From Oxytricha trifallax (Eukaryota; Ciliophora; Spirotrichea; Sporadotrichida; Oxytrichidae): a stretch of 64,000 nucleotides of DNA. The notes below the pieces were generated by a model. The model was not told the DNA's origin, made no database searches, and saw nothing but the letters and a program-made list of their open reading frames with translations. The stretch lies in NCBI GenBank assembly GCA_000711775.1, contig ARYC01003786.1, forward strand, positions 1 through 64,000. The letters are read 5' to 3'. This document shows positions 46,450 to 59,751 of the stretch, piece after piece (the first letter of the stretch is position 1; every line of letters begins with the position of its first letter). The translations under genes were made by a program, and so were the position numbers.

Positions 46450-49255
46450 CATAAAGCACAATCATTGCCGATGACTCTACTAACATTACCCATATCATTC
46501 TAGCCATCACTACCATCTCCATCAGCATTGAGAACTATATACTTAGTGACTCTGCCTTCAAAGATCTATAACATTCTCTTGGTAATTGTCTGAAGTAGAT
46601 TGGGTTTCAGTCCATCTATTTCCTGGATTATTCATTTCAACTCGGCCCCATAGGTCTTGTACATTTCCAATGATACTTATATAGCTATCAACCTAACATC
46701 AGGGTTTTAGTTGAAGAATGAAGGAGCCACTAGTTTCTATAATTATTTTCATTCACTTTCTATTGTAAGTAATTTAGATGGGGTTTTCTTATCATTTCAG
46801 CATATAGATTGAATAATTTAGTAGAAGACAGCATGCCAATCCGAGGCTTTATTATTGATTCCAAATTCCTAAACAACATTCAAGAGAATTTAAAGTCTGG
46901 CTAGAACTATACGCCACTGAGTTTTATCTGGAGTGGGTCCCTTTTCTATGATCTCCATGTTTCCTTCGATTAGATAACGGATGTCAACAGCTGGATGTCT
47001 AAACAGTAAAGTAAGTGCATGGAAGGACACATCTCTAGCTTATATTTAGTATCAAAAAATTAAAATATTTTATTATTCAATAAACAGAGATCAAATCTGT
47101 TTAGAATTTATTTAATATAAATTATTGGTCATTTACTCTAATAATCTTTTTACACATAAAGTAAAATATACTTTATTGATGCTATCTGCATGATTTTAGA
47201 TTAAAATAAGATTTTTTTTCGATTTAAAAATGGAAATAGTTAATTTATTTAATAAAATTTCTGTTTTTCTACTTAATTTGTTAATTGTTAATAAAACTGC
47301 CCTAATATTAATCCAAAAATCTATAAGATCTCCCTATATTCTTTAAAAATATATTTATATATATATATATATTCTCTAATTAATTTATTTAATTATCTTT
47401 ATCTCTGTAATTGAGTTCAGAGATCTTTTCAATCAACAGTGCAATAAACGGCATATCAGTATTGTTAATAACTTTATGAGGGATGTAATCACCACAAATG
47501 GGTGGAACAATGGCTGTTTGCAGTATATTAAGTCCCACGTAATAAATCTGCAATAGTTCATCTCTGCAAGCAATCATAGCCACATCACATGCAACCAAGA
47601 ATAGTCTTTCAGTCTTACCTATATGGTTACTTTTTCTTCAAGGGAGTTTGCAAATATTCCAAAATGCTTATATAGAACTTTCTCTATGACCCACTAATCA
47701 GAGTGAAGTGCAGTCCATAGTTTCACACCACTAACGAGGAGTGTACCATCAGAGAGGGCTCTACGGAGTGCTTTTAAGCCAAGTTTCTCTATGTTTCCGC
47801 CTGCTGCAGCTAGTAATGGCTTTAGTTATGGTTCTAAATCTACATCACCATCATTAGACTCCAGGTGATCTCCTTTGATATTAATATCAGTCTCTTTTAC
47901 CTTCTGATTAGTGAAAGTCTCCACGACCTTGCTTTTCCTGCCATCAGCATTGGTTTTCTGCTTTTTTCTTTTTCTTCAGCCATACTTCGGGGTCTATCTG
48001 CTTCATCCATCTCCATCATTCTTCTCCTCATTCCCTCCTCTTCTTCTTCTAACTCTTTTTGTCTCACTATAACATAAATAAGATAAGTTTTTGATATTGA
48101 GTAAATTTTGAATGAATTACCAGATTGTAAATAATAATCAATAATTTATGTACGCTATTTTAATCATAATACTTTTTAAATATATTTTAATGGTACGTAT
48201 CTAAAAATCAATGAAATTTCGAGATACCTGGCAAATAAATCAAATTAATTGACTAATAATCAAATCACTCTATAAAAATGAAATTTAATTTACAAATATG
48301 TTAATTTCATTTTTTAAACTCAATTAATTAAATCAGTAAAATGATATTATTTTTAATTTAAAACTTAACATTTAAAAATAATCTACATTATATATGTGAA
48401 ATGTATTATCAATATTTAGTTACATAATTATAATTAAATAAACTTAAAATATTTGTAAATTAAATATCATTTTTATAGAGTGATTTGATTATTAGTTAAT
48501 TTATTTGATTTATTTGGCACGTATCTCGAAATTTTATTGATTTTAAGATGCGTACCATTTTAATATATTTAAAAGTATTAAGATTAAAGTAGAGTGCATA
48601 AATTATTGATTATTATTTACAATCTGGTATTTCATTCAAAAGTTACTCAATATTATGAAATCAGACATAAAATTAACATGAAAAGCTTTTGATAATAAAA
48701 TTGTTCTTGACTTACTTAAAAGCATTCTCTGCGGCGTCTGTCTTCATCTTCAGCATTTTAAGCTGCTCTTAGTTGTGATGTCGAGGATCTTGCCATCATA
48801 ATCACATCTTCATAGCTAGATGTTTCATATAAAGCATCTTACTGATCCCTTTAAATGAAATATTTTGCTTAATAAATCCTTTTAAATCTAAGTTTCAGAA
48901 TGTCATTTCCAATCTAATTCAATTTATAAAAATAATGAGGAGGATAATTTATTTCAAATTCTTTTTTTAGATCAAAAGATAAGTTTAAATATCATAGTCT
49001 TGTACTTTGAATGCCATGTCTCTTTTCTTTTGATAATTAATTGCTATTCAAATATGATTTATTAATTCATGAATGATAATTTATCAATTACTTTGCTTTA
49101 TAATTGATATATTCATTATTAACTTCTTCCTTGCCACCTCTGAGTAGCTTGGCTTCATAAACCACTCCTTTGAAGTATCCAAGTGGCTGTCCCCATGTCT
49201 TCAAAAGGGCCAGTCCTACTTATTCACAAGTGTTCTTGTTAGTTTATGGAGGTCA
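46450..49255 (-). CDS. CEP104-like protein (N-terminal lobe and TOG/HEAT domain), germline gene in segments
   Basis: CEP104 sits at the distal tips of ciliary microtubules and binds tubulin through a TOG domain. Minus-strand segments in order: about 49255-49135 (CEQVGLALLKTWGQPLGYF, like the CEP104 N-terminal lobe); about 48835-48715 (acidic/arginine-rich linker); 48070-47395 (lysine-rich linker, then LALLRRALSDGTLL...KLWTALHSDQWVIEKVL, YYVGLNILQTAIVPP); 47040-46805 (DVSFHALTLLFRHPAVDIRY, IVLARLQILLNVVQEFG); and 46770-46460 (NPDVRLIAIQVSLEMYKTYG, KRMLQIFEGRVTKY, Gly/Asp-rich tail). The W..RE-like and helix-pair pattern matches TOG repeats. A +1 frame change near 47600-47620 and a TGA near 46640 mark small IESs or decay. 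Three gaps are AT-rich. Confidence 0.65.
48096..48660. mobile_element. Foldback element within a gap of the CEP104-like gene
   Basis: gaatgaattaccagattgta (48110-48129) is repeated inverted at about 48623-48645. Further in, tggtacgtatctaaaaatca (48191-48210) and tcactctataaaaatgaa (48265-48282) are mirrored at 48540-48560 and 48470-48487. Arms are about 200 bases and the element about 560. It occupies nearly all of the gap between two coding segments, so the IES here is essentially this element. Confidence 0.8.
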
Positions 49256-49925
49256 GAATGGTAAAAATATTCATTTTTACCATTTAACTTGCTTATTTAT
49301 TTTTGGTTTGTAGTTTATTTAATTAACTACTCAAAAAAAGATTGCAAGAAATTGAAAAGTATTAAGAATAATACCAAATTTATTTTGGATTAGTCTTTGT
49401 AAAATTACTATTTAAAAATAATATAAATATCAATCTTATAATAGCTCCAAGGCTAGAAGTTATTAATCGAAATTGGTAGATTAAATTTAATATCCCCTCA
49501 CTATTTAATCTTTAATAAACTTTACATATTTTTTCAATTTCCTTTTTGGGAATTTATAATCTTAAATCTTCCTCATCAATTAATTCATGTTTTTCAGATA
49601 AAGAAATAAATTTAAATTAAAATGAGAGAGATAAACGTGTTTTATATTTCAATAACTTTCTTAATTGCTTCAGCTTTATTTTTCTTCAAAAATTTAATGT
49701 TAGACTTGATTATCTTACACTCATTAGCCTATATTCTAAATGTATTTATCAAATTGTATTGCTCTAGAGGAACAAATTTCTTAAATTTGTTGTCTTGTAA
49801 TGCATTTTATTAATAGTATAAAATTTTATATAATAATTAATATAATATTGCATTGTAAATATGTACTCTATGATTAATAAATTTTGAAGAATCTATTATT
49901 AAAAGATTATGATAATTACATTCGA

Positions 49926-51215
49926 ATGAATCTCTTAAGTCTCAGGCGAAGGTTTGGTGAGTATAGTGTGCTTGATATTATCTATTTATTATTCGTAGTA
50001 TTGTCGGGGCTTCAGTTTTTAGTAGCTTTGATCAATGGCTGACACCAAATATTCATACCAAAGTTATTCGTTATTTGAGTCAAATGGCTTTGACATGTCT
50101 CCTACTTCGTTAATGAATGTTTTATTGATAAAATATACTTATTGATATATAATGAAGGGTTTAAATAAAAACATTTGGAACAAGAACACTTATTTGCTAT
50201 TATTATCCATTATGTTTCAGTGCCTCTCTTATCAATGATATTTTAACTAGGCAGAAACTCAAGTCTCAAAGTGTTTGACATATCTTAATTGAAACTTTTT
50301 CTATACAAGTTTTCCATAAATATCTGCTTGTTGAATTGCTAACATAGTTTTCTTTTTAACATTAACTCTTCATAAGTGTATTTCTCAAAGGAACCGAGGA
50401 GGAAAGAATTATGATAAATAAATTTGAAAATAGATGCTATAATATTTGATTAGGAATGATATGTATAATTAAGATGCAATCGATGTTGTGCTGTTTTAAT
50501 TCCAAATCATGCAAGTTTGTATAAAATATAACTAGAATGTTTTATAAAAGTCCACCTAGATTAATGGTAGAGAAAGTTAAGGACTTCAGAAATCAGCAGA
50601 CAGAATAGATTCAGATGAGCATACATTAAATATGAAGGAGATTAATATTAAGGTAATTGAAAAGATAACAGAGTTGTGTAGATTTTTTTTACAATAACTT
50701 TCATTATTAATATCTTAATATTCTTTTTTTTCTCTATTTATCATAATGCTAAATCATATTATGAGGATTTTATTCTAATTTAAACCCAAATTTTTTAATT
50801 AAGTGAGTATTAATTAGATTTCTCTAGCTTTAATACAACTACTTATTTATTAATTGTAAAATAAATTTAATTGTTTCAAATGTATATCATCATTGTAAAA
50901 AGACGTTAGACTAATATCATTATATTGATGAGACAATTTAATAAGCTAAGGAGTAATTATTTAATAAACTCATTTTCCTGTATGTCTTATATAACTTAAA
51001 TTATAATGTAGATCTTCAAATTAAGTTTATCCTCAAATGGCAGAACCACGACATTTGGTTAGAATATTGGCGAATAATTTATAAGATTCACTAGAGGTAA
51101 CATCATTAAAAATGGGTTCTAATCTGTGGATACTGCTTGATTATTGAAAACTAAGTGTCTACTTGATAATTTTGAGAAAATCCACATGAATTCCTCAATT
51201 AAATGAGATTTTTAA
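49926..51215 (+). CDS. Possible coding segments, unrecognised
   Basis: Weak evidence for plus-strand pieces. MNLLSLRRRFGEYSVLDIIY followed by a hydrophobic helix and TGA runs 49926-50042, with SFDQWLTPNIHTKVIRYLSQ in another frame at 50025-50090. RLMVEKVKDFRNQQTEQIQM lies at about 50552-50612. LSLSSNGRTTTFGQNIGEQF and more lies at about 51025-51110. Frames differ between pieces. They may be MDSs of one gene; no domain is recognised. Confidence 0.25.
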
Positions 51216-51419
51216 CCTAAATAAGGGGACCTGGGATCGTTTTTAGTTAGCTGGTTGTAGATTTAAATGTAATACTGCTTTGTGTCTCTCATTTACCCTC
51301 TTAAAATCTCAGAGTTTTCCTCTATCAGAACATAAGTTTTTAATTATATTTACCAATATGCAATTATTTACCTACACTCAAGTTTCCTTTAAAATTTGAA
51401 ATAAACTATAAACAGGGAA

Positions 51420-53715
51420 AATTTTTATTTCAGAATAGCAGCTATGTCATATCCTCTCTTGGCAGTAAGTCCAAGTAGCTACTCATATAATTTTCCTCAA
51501 CAGTTACACTATCGGTTTTTCTTTACAGCAATATCAATTTCTAAGTGAAGTTAACATTAAATGCTAAAATATTTTATTCCTCTAATTTTCCAATAAGGGG
51601 TTTGGGAAGAAGTGTTGACTGACCCTCTAAGTCAAGGATATTAATTAATCGAGCTAACTCTAAGAGTCAGATTCCTCTTGAACCTCCTCAGGTGTTAATT
51701 AAGAATCTTAGTTTTCTTAAGTAATCACATTATGAGCTATTTATGAAGGGGTATTAGGGTTGAAGTTAGGATTAGACGATAGAGTGTTACTAATCAGGCC
51801 AAGAGTTGACTTCTGTTGAATGATTACTTCCCACTTGGCAATAGAATGAAAAGTTTTCAAGCCATAACCCATATCAATTACTCGATTGCAATTCTCAAAG
51901 ACAATTTGATATATAATTTGAATGGCAGCCTACCCGCGAACATCAATATTTGAAGTTATATGTGTCTGAATAAACTCTGGACAGTTTAGCCATTTGGTGA
52001 AAGAGTAGAGTTTGGGGAGAAATCAAGAGCTGAATGCTGGAGACCAAGAAGATTCGAATCAGTTTTTGATATAGTTCTTGCTCATTATTTCATCACATCT
52101 TTCATAAAGTTCTAAGCCAATTTAATATTTATGATGTGCGATAAAATTAATAATTATATATATATTTTGCTTTGAAATTTACAGATCATTAACAAATAAA
52201 ATTCTAATTTAAAATTAAAGCATTGCTAGATAATTTGTCTCTTTTAAATAATTGCTTCAAAAATATTCTATAATCTAATGCTAATAATCAGGTATTCTAA
52301 CCTCTTTCTTATAAAAAACAGTTTCGTGAATTTCCTCTCCAGTTTATTCTTTTAACTGCCATTGCCCTAGCTTCTGTTCAATATTTGAAGTTCTTTTGTT
52401 CTTTAATTTTTAATTAATCTGCTGTCTGAAAGATCCTTGTTTTCAGAAAATTATAGTAAGTGTATATCCCCCAACAAAATTGTAGCCACCACTTGTAAAA
52501 ATAACAAATATAGAGCAAAAGATGTCAATCTATTAAATGTCTTCATTAATCCTTTTAATTTACTTAATGCCAGATATTTTTTTATGAATAATATCTTTCT
52601 CAATATGATAGTATTTTTAAAAGAAAAATTTATGATTTAAATCCCTTTTGTCATTTCAGCCATCATTAATTCATCAAGTTCTTAGTGTATATGCGATTTC
52701 TTGAGATCTTTCTAAGTTAGCCAGTGTCCAAACCTCCTGATTCCATAAATTTCATAATACTTTGGCATCTTCTGTTTGAAGATAAGGTTGTTTACATATG
52801 CAAATATTTCTGGTATCTTATATCAAGTAGCTTAAAATAAAGTCTCCTCATATTTTAAGACTGACTATTTGAAGAATATTGAAGATAATTAAACTTGCAG
52901 TCTATTGGAATCTCGTTATCTGTGTTAGGTGAGAGAGTAGAAGTCAAAACAATTACAGATACGAAACATTCTCGCCTAACTAAAGCTGCTATCTCATCGG
53001 CATAGCGTCTCATACATCCCTCGAAAAATGCACATAAAGAGTTTATAGCTTCAAATTTACATAAATAACAATATTTTAAATAATGAAAACTACACTATAT
53101 TTAATTTAAATAAATAAATTAGCTTTCTTTCTTCTGAGTGATATACCTCTGCTGGTAGAATCAAATTAGCCCTGCTATTATTAAGATGTATTCAATTAAA
53201 AGATTATTAATTATTGAACAAATATTATTTGAAGAGTTTAATTTTTGTTATTTTATTCAAGCTATCATTGAAAATAGCTGGTGCTATGTTTACACTCTTA
53301 AAGTAGCCCACTTTCCTGACACTAGGTTCATTAATTATAAATAAATCCAGTGCTATGAAGGAACTCATACCAGCTGATTAGAAAAGAATGACCAGGCTAA
53401 ACCTTTGAAATGAAGGCAGAAGTTCATTGCTTTTTGGTAAGTTCACTTTTGTATATCTAATTCAAATTTTTCTGCAAATTCTGCTATTTATTTAAGTTAG
53501 CCAGATTTTCTGAAGTTCATATATTAGACAGTATGGCAGTGCTGTTCTTCCTACATTTAAGATAATGTATTGTTGTTATTAGATGTGGTTTGATTAATCT
53601 ATGTGGATGCAGCTGCTGTTTTAATACTAGACCTCTATCTCACTCTCCCTAAATGAAAGGCATCAATTTTTTTAATTTTGTTTTCACTTTGTTCTCGTCA
53701 TCGGGCTCTATGTTC
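51420..53715 (-). CDS. Unrecognised protein, germline gene in at least six segments
   Basis: Minus-strand segments with good coding character, in order: 53715-53470 (IDAFHLGRVRQRSSIKTAAA, MQEEQHCHTVQYMNFRKSG, FAEKFELDIQK); 53455-53285 (SNELLPSFQRFSLVILFQSA, SVRKVGYFKSVNIAPAIF); 53030-52860 (CAFFEGCMRRYADEIAALVR, VIVLTSTLSPNTDNEI); 52805-52640 (PKYYEIYGIRRFGHWLTQKD); 52400-52310 (EQKLGQWQLKEQTGEEIHET); and 52080-51600 (SFTKWLNCPEFIQTHI, AIQIIYQIVFENCNRVIDMG, FHSIAKWEVIIQQK). TAA/TAG are used as Gln. A TGA at about 52060 interrupts the last piece. I do not recognise the family; the last piece looks alpha-helical. Confidence 0.55.
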
Positions 53716-54019
53716 TCGATAATCTATAAATAAAAATAAAGAGCGTTTTTAGGTGTGTAATAATAATAAAAATCTCTTATATAAATAAAAGAATTTTTTA
53801 GTGAATAGGACTAGTGAGGGGGTTATTGGTTTCCACTGTAACATGCACATTTTGCGTACCTCGTAATATCTATCGTTTATGGCTTGAGGATGCTCCCATA
53901 GCTGTTTAATTTTAGGAATTTGATTTCAATTAACTTTAAACTTTATTTTATAGAGTGAAATTTGTCATTGTTGCAGAATTTTATGGACAGTAACTTCTGT
54001 TATTAATAAAACTCCGTTA

Positions 54020-54262
54020 GTCAATTAAGAATGAAGATTGAGGATTTAGAAAAATAATATTAAGAATAAATTATTATTGGCGTAAATTATTGAAGTTTTG
54101 GCTAATTATTAAAACCATTGGCTCGAATAATTGTCTCTATAAAATAAACCAATCAGGGTGCGTATATTTGTTTTTAGCCTAATTATATTTAATTTTAACC
54201 AATTATAATTTAATCTTAATTTTATTATTCTTAATCCCCAATCTTCATTCTTAATAGATTAA
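54020..54262. repeat. Small inverted-repeat element
   Basis: caattaagaatgaagattga (54023-54042) is repeated inverted near 54236-54256 (ccccaatcttcattcttaat), with further A/T-rich pairing inward (aaaataatattaaga against tcttaattttattatt). About 240 bases; MITE-like; no coding content. Confidence 0.7.
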
Positions 54263-54269
54263 CTGGGTT

Positions 54270-56315
54270 TTACAAGACAAAATTGGAAGTTAAAATATTA
54301 TCATTTGATATAGAGTAGGTAGAAGATAACTAATTAATCATAATTTGCTTCTAAAAAGTTTGCTATTAAAAATCAAATAGCATTTTAAGAAAAATATTTT
54401 ATAATTAAGAATAATTAATTAGTAAATAAAGAATTATTGAATTCTAAATTAGGCATGTCTTTAAAATAACAGCTTATGCATTTTATTTTTAAAGTAAGCA
54501 AACAATTATGCATTTTTTATTTAATAATACTTGTTCTCTAAATACTTATTTTAATTATATGAAAGGAGTTTATTGCCCATTATATTTTAAAATGAACTCA
54601 AATTCTTTCCATAAACTGGTGCTTTCATGTCTTCCTCTGTATAATTTTTACAAATGTAAATATCGCAAGTAAGTGATTTTAGAGTGACAACTTTTCATTC
54701 TCTTTTTTGGAATTATTTACTGAATTATGCGAATAAATGGTGTTTACTGTTTGATAGATTTATTGCCCCGAATACCCAATCAATTAATATAAATGATAAA
54801 AATAAAAAATATTTGAAAGTTTAATATCGATCATGAATTTTTCAAAATAAAAAGTTGAAGTAATTAATTAAAATAATTGATTAGATTTATAAATTTAAAG
54901 ATTAATTAATAAGATGGGTTTCAGTAACACATACTGCAATCTTTACTTACCTAATTGCGATTTCTTTTTCTTTCATTAAATATCATGTAAGTTGACCAAA
55001 TCCATTCTTTCTTAGCCAAATCAATTTGATTTTATAACATCTCAGCCTATCATTAAATAAATTCATACTCATCCACATATTTAAATATTTGTGTTTTCAA
55101 TGTGCGATATTATTAAGCAATCATATTATTCAGAGGATGTATGAACGATCTATATATACTATAATGATATTAATATATATTTATCTTATTGACTTCGTTC
55201 GATAACTAACAATTTTGAGAATAGATAAATAAATAAAATAATGAAAATTATTATGAATATCATACTAATAATATCTAAGACCAAAAACAAAAAAACTTTG
55301 AATTTCATTTATTTTATATGTAAAGTATGATTAAAATTACAATTTATAATTCATTACAGTTTTTTGTATTTTAAACTTTTCAATTTTCCTAATGTTTTGT
55401 ATTTTATTAATATTAAAAAATGTACATTATGATTTATTGTAATAAATACCTCAATTTTGACGTCCCTCAACGAATTAACACTGAAATCATTCATTTTCAT
55501 AAGAATACCTTTATTTGGATAAAGATTGCAGATTAAAAGACGGATGTACAATAAATCGGAAAACTAACACATTATTTAATGGAAGAGTGCTGGAAAAGCG
55601 TTTTATGGGAACCAGAGAAAATTTAATTTTGATGGTAATCTAAAAGGTTTTATCGTCCACCACTGAGAAATAAATATAAAAAAACTAGAGAAGCATTACA
55701 TCATAGATAGTAGAATCCCTCGTCCCTAATGGATACTATCTCGAGGTATTCGCTAGAAGGAATAACTCAAGGAAAGGATATATTTTATTTAGCAACAAGG
55801 GTATGATTCTCAATAACTAGACTCACAAATAGATATTAAATTATTTGCCTTGTAGATTTAAATATATTTATATTAAAATTCTAAAAAACTTAGTTTAATA
55901 AATTTTCCTGCAATAATATTGCTTTTTTAATTTGAAACCACAGTAAATAAATTTGATAAAAAATAATGTATTTAAATTGATATTTCAAAATCATTCATTT
56001 CATTTATTTTTCTTAATATTATAAATTTTTTTTGAAATTGCAATAAAATACTCTAACTTAGATTATTTTTAAATTGATTTCCGATTTAGCCTAATATTTG
56101 TTTATCTTTGATTTGATTAAGTATTAGTATTAATTTATGTTATTTATAGGTAAGCTTTTTATAATTTAAATCTTAATAGGAGTAAAAAAAGTTTCAATCA
56201 TTAAGGTAAGGAAAATATAAAATTGATCGATAAAAATCTGAAACTCATTAAATATTTTTTTTAGTTTATTATTAATTACAATTATTTTAATGAAATAAAT
56301 CTACAAAATACTATT
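54270..56315. other. AT-rich DNA with one GC-richer patch
   Basis: Mostly featureless A/T-rich DNA. The patch 55575-55790 (gagtgctggaaaagcg, tagaatccctcgtccctaat) has higher GC but no convincing frame on either strand. Confidence 0.5.
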
Positions 56316-56548
56316 AATATTGTAGTAAGGCATTCGATTTTGAGAAATTATAATTAAATTAAGTAAAGATAATCAAATTTCGTGGCAGTTAAAGTTGGCC
56401 AATTTAAACGATCTTGGGCTCATTCTATAGAGAATTTAAAATTAGCTGGACTTTACTATTGGCGGTACTACTTTATTGCATCCCTGGAGCGAGATAACTC
56501 GACTTAAATTAAACCCCTCTAAATTCATTAAATTATACCCTCACATTC

Positions 56549-57666
56549 AAAAAAATCCCAAAACCCCTTAATGAATTTTATATGTGTTTTGATTGATGAG
56601 GGTAATGTTTGGGATTAGGGTTTATTTATGTTTAGAATCATCATTTTGACCTAGTTATAAAATTATGAAAGTATTTTAAGAACATATTTTATATAATCAA
56701 TTGTATGTTCTCATATCTACACACTTATTTAAGCATTTTGATTAAGAAAATATATGTTTGACTTACTTTTCTCTCTACTTTACATTTTTTCCAAAAATTA
56801 TCACTCTAACTTATCGTTTTTATGAAATTAGATAAGTACAATGTTTAATATATTTGGCATTTATGCACTTATACTTTTGAAATTTTAATTATTGAATATT
56901 TTCATAATGGACACAATCCTTTAATTTATTTAAGCTCGAGTCCTTTGCTAACATATTTTTGTTCAATATAAAATAATTTTGTAACTAAAGCAGTGTTAAA
57001 ATAAAAAATCTGAATAAAATGAGTAATTTTAAGGGGTATAGTAGTTTTAACTTTGTTACATTTTAGTTTAAGGATTGTTATAAATGGATATCAATCATAA
57101 AATTTTATATTTCTAATTTCACTTAAATTTTTAGCGCCTATTAACCTATTACATTCCATTATATTAGTACTAAATTTGTTTAAATTTAATTAGTACTGGT
57201 ACTAAATCAGTATAATTTTAATTGGTACCAATTAATTAGTACCAAAACTTAATTAGTACCTAGTTTTAAACTAATGAGGTTTTAATGGAAAAGTTCCAAT
57301 TTAGTTTAAAACTTAATTAGTACCATATAGTAATAAATTAATACTATATTTGTACCAAAAAATTTATAAACATGGACTTTATAAGAATTATAAGATGATG
57401 TTTTCATATTTATCTAATTAGGTAAGTAAGGAAAGCAAGTATTGTACTTTTCTTTAAATTTTCATAGTGGAATAATTTCTACATAACATTTATAAAGATG
57501 TAAAGAGGATATAAAATAAAGAAATTAAAATCTTAACCATGAAAATAATAAATTACATTGAGTCTAACAACAAAAATGAAATTAATAAAAAAGAAACCCT
57601 AATCCCAAACATTACCCTCATCAATCAAAACACAAATAAAACTCATTAAGGGGTTTTGGGGTTTCG
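56549..57666. mobile_element. Non-autonomous TBE-like element with C4A4 ends, 1.1 kb
   Basis: Terminal inverted repeats of about 75 bases: atcccaaaaccccttaatga (56555-56574), then gtgttttgattgatgagggt and aatgtttgggattagggttt. They are mirrored at 57590-57666, which ends ggggttttggggtttcg. The interior has no transposase, kinase or 22 kDa gene and shows a run of ttagtacc-type repeats (57160-57355). The ends differ from those of copies 1-2 and 3-4, so it belongs to another TBE subfamily or is a MITE mobilised by TBE transposase. Confidence 0.88.
57160..57355. repeat. Interspersed aattagtacc repeats inside the TBE-like MITE
   Basis: The words ttagtac and ggtacc/gtacca recur about ten times in both orientations (for example 57190, 57228, 57235, 57251, 57310), which makes a patch with many small hairpin options. 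It accounts for most of the non-random content of the element's interior. Confidence 0.6.
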
Positions 57667-57874
57667 ATTAAAGTCGAGTTATCTTCCTCCAGGGATGCGA
57701 TAAAATAGTACTGCCAATAGTAAAGTTCAGCTAGTTTTGAATTCTCTATCGAATGAGCCCAAGATCGTTTAAATAAGCCAACTTTAACTGCCACGAATTT
57801 TGATTATATTTAATCAATTTAATTATAATTTCTCAAAATCGAATGCATTACTACAATATTCCTTTTCATTTAAT

Positions 57875-58490
57875 CTGTGCATATATTTAGTAAAAACTAG
57901 TCTCTCTGGTGTCTCCTCAACTGCAATGATTGATCCTAGTAAGATCTTTCTTTAACCACTTTCAGTAGGTGTCTTAAAATTTCTAGCTTTCTGAAAGAAG
58001 TTCAACATTTCCCTAACTATTTTACTGAACCAAATTAGTTGTTCTCTCAATCTTAAAAAACCTTAATCTTTATTGATTTAAGACTATCCACATTCTGCAG
58101 CAAAGCAGCTTCTGACTTCAGCTTTATTAAAATAGGCATGTCTTGAAACTCTCATATCTGGTAATTATCATTTATACTTGATCTTGATCATAACAATAAA
58201 CATTTCACAATAGTACATGCTTTTGTTTAAATATTTGAGTAGATTGTGATATAATTTGTGATTGTATTTGATCTAAAACATATTTATTTAATGCAATTTT
58301 AATATATTTGTTGATTAATCAAAATTAATAAGATGCTATAAGAAAACTATTTAAAAATTGAAGTGATATATTATTACTTTGTAAATGTTGCATCTGCGAT
58401 ACTCTTTTAGATTCTTCTTTGAGCATTCTGACATTAGCACTAACAATAAGATATCAACTGTAATTCTTTACAATCTCCATTGAAAATTAT
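57875..58490 (-). CDS. Possible coiled-coil gene segments, unrecognised
   Basis: Minus strand, 58485-58385 reads MEIVKNYSQYLIVSANVRML and on to RVSQMQHLQ. 58150-57900 reads MPILIKLKSEAALLQNVDSL, then after frame changes KLEILRHLLKVVKERSYQ and QLRRHQRD. The composition (Leu, Lys, Glu, Gln heptads) suggests coiled coil. In-frame TGA codons near 58035 and 58010 show the second piece is broken or interrupted. Confidence 0.35.
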
Positions 58491-59745
58491 TAATTTCCAA
58501 GTTAAGAAATTAAAATAGGAATCGATGTAGACTTACTTTGAATTCTTGAATTTATGTTAATAATTCCCTTTTTAAATTCATTACTTACCATCAAAATGAT
58601 TTAGAGTTAAATTTAAATCAATTGAGGAAAAGTATATATTATAAACTCATTCGAAATAAATATTTGTTATTTGATCTTACTATTTTTCTCAGTATTATAT
58701 ATAAAACTATTTTCTATCCTTAATTCCCTAGAATTATTCATTTTATTGTATTTTAGTCAATGAAATTGCTTGAATATAGTAAATACTAATCTGTTTGGTA
58801 CTACAGGAATAACAAACATTCAGTATAAGATCTTTTTATCACTGTTAATTCAGACAAATACAAAATAATAATTAAAGTTTTAATAGATTAAATATTATTT
58901 CATAGTACAATGTAAATTCAGTGATCTTGTTAATTTTCAAAAAATTCATATTTTAATTAATTCTGACTAAACATAGAGAGTTTAAATTTTTAGTAAAGCT
59001 TCTGATAAAAATCTCATTTTTAATTTAATTGATTGATAACATTGTTTTTATGATGATATTATATAATTGCAGAAAGAGATTAAATAGTCAGACCAAAACT
59101 ATTGCATATTAACTTATCATTCATATTCTTAAAAATCTATAGTGCGTAATTGATGTAATAGATGTCTATGCTTCGTTATGAAAATTAATATTTTGAACAA
59201 TTATTATATCTCAATCAGAGGGATAGGGAGTCTCTTTGGGTACAGTAATCATCATGATAAGAATAATTATTATTTTAATAAGATCATATTCACTATTCAG
59301 GGTCAATCGAGAAAATATATTTTAGGGGTCGGCCCATTTAATTATTTTAACCTTGCTCAATTAATGACTTTTTGTCATCAATGAATCAGTAGTTAGTTCT
59401 TCTTTGAATTTCATATCATTAATAATGAGTAATATTCAGATTTTAAATATTTAATAAAGCCTTGCGTTTTCTTTGTAGTTTAACTGAAATTTATTATATC
59501 AAAATTTGAAAGTAAAAGAATAAATTAATTATAAAAGATTTTTAATATTATATTTAAAAAGCTTAATCTGATGCTCAAAAGTTAATTTAAAGAAGGAAGA
59601 TATTTTAATGTTCTAATTAATATTCAAAATCTAATAATGAGGGGTTATATAACTGTATTATATATCAATTATGGGCTTGAGATCAAGATATCAAGAAGGA
59701 AATTGATTCAGACCTTGCAGATATAAAATTTCTTAAAAATAGGTA
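58490..59745. other. AT-rich DNA, nothing recognised
   Basis: No convincing coding stretch. The plus-strand open frame at 59178-59384 has low-complexity Asn/Tyr/Ile composition and no supporting feature. Confidence 0.5.
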
Positions 59746-59751
59746 TTTTAC

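Larger units (their letters stand above)
56319..57859. mobile_element. Palindromic (foldback) element, copy 3, split by a TBE-like element
   Basis: The left arm (56319-56548) and right arm (57667-57859) are inverted copies of each other and of the family at 19861 and 21036. They share ctggactttactattggcgg, tgcatccctggagcgag and the loop motif cctctaaattcatt. Ends are tattgtagtaagg and its reverse complement, like copy 2. The loop has been opened by insertion of the element at 56549-57666. The palindrome was therefore there first. Confidence 0.88.

Noticed and set aside
47339-47375. Short TA-dinucleotide run (tatatatata) as a regulatory or origin feature
   Set aside because: Such runs are expected by chance at this base composition and nothing else marks the site.
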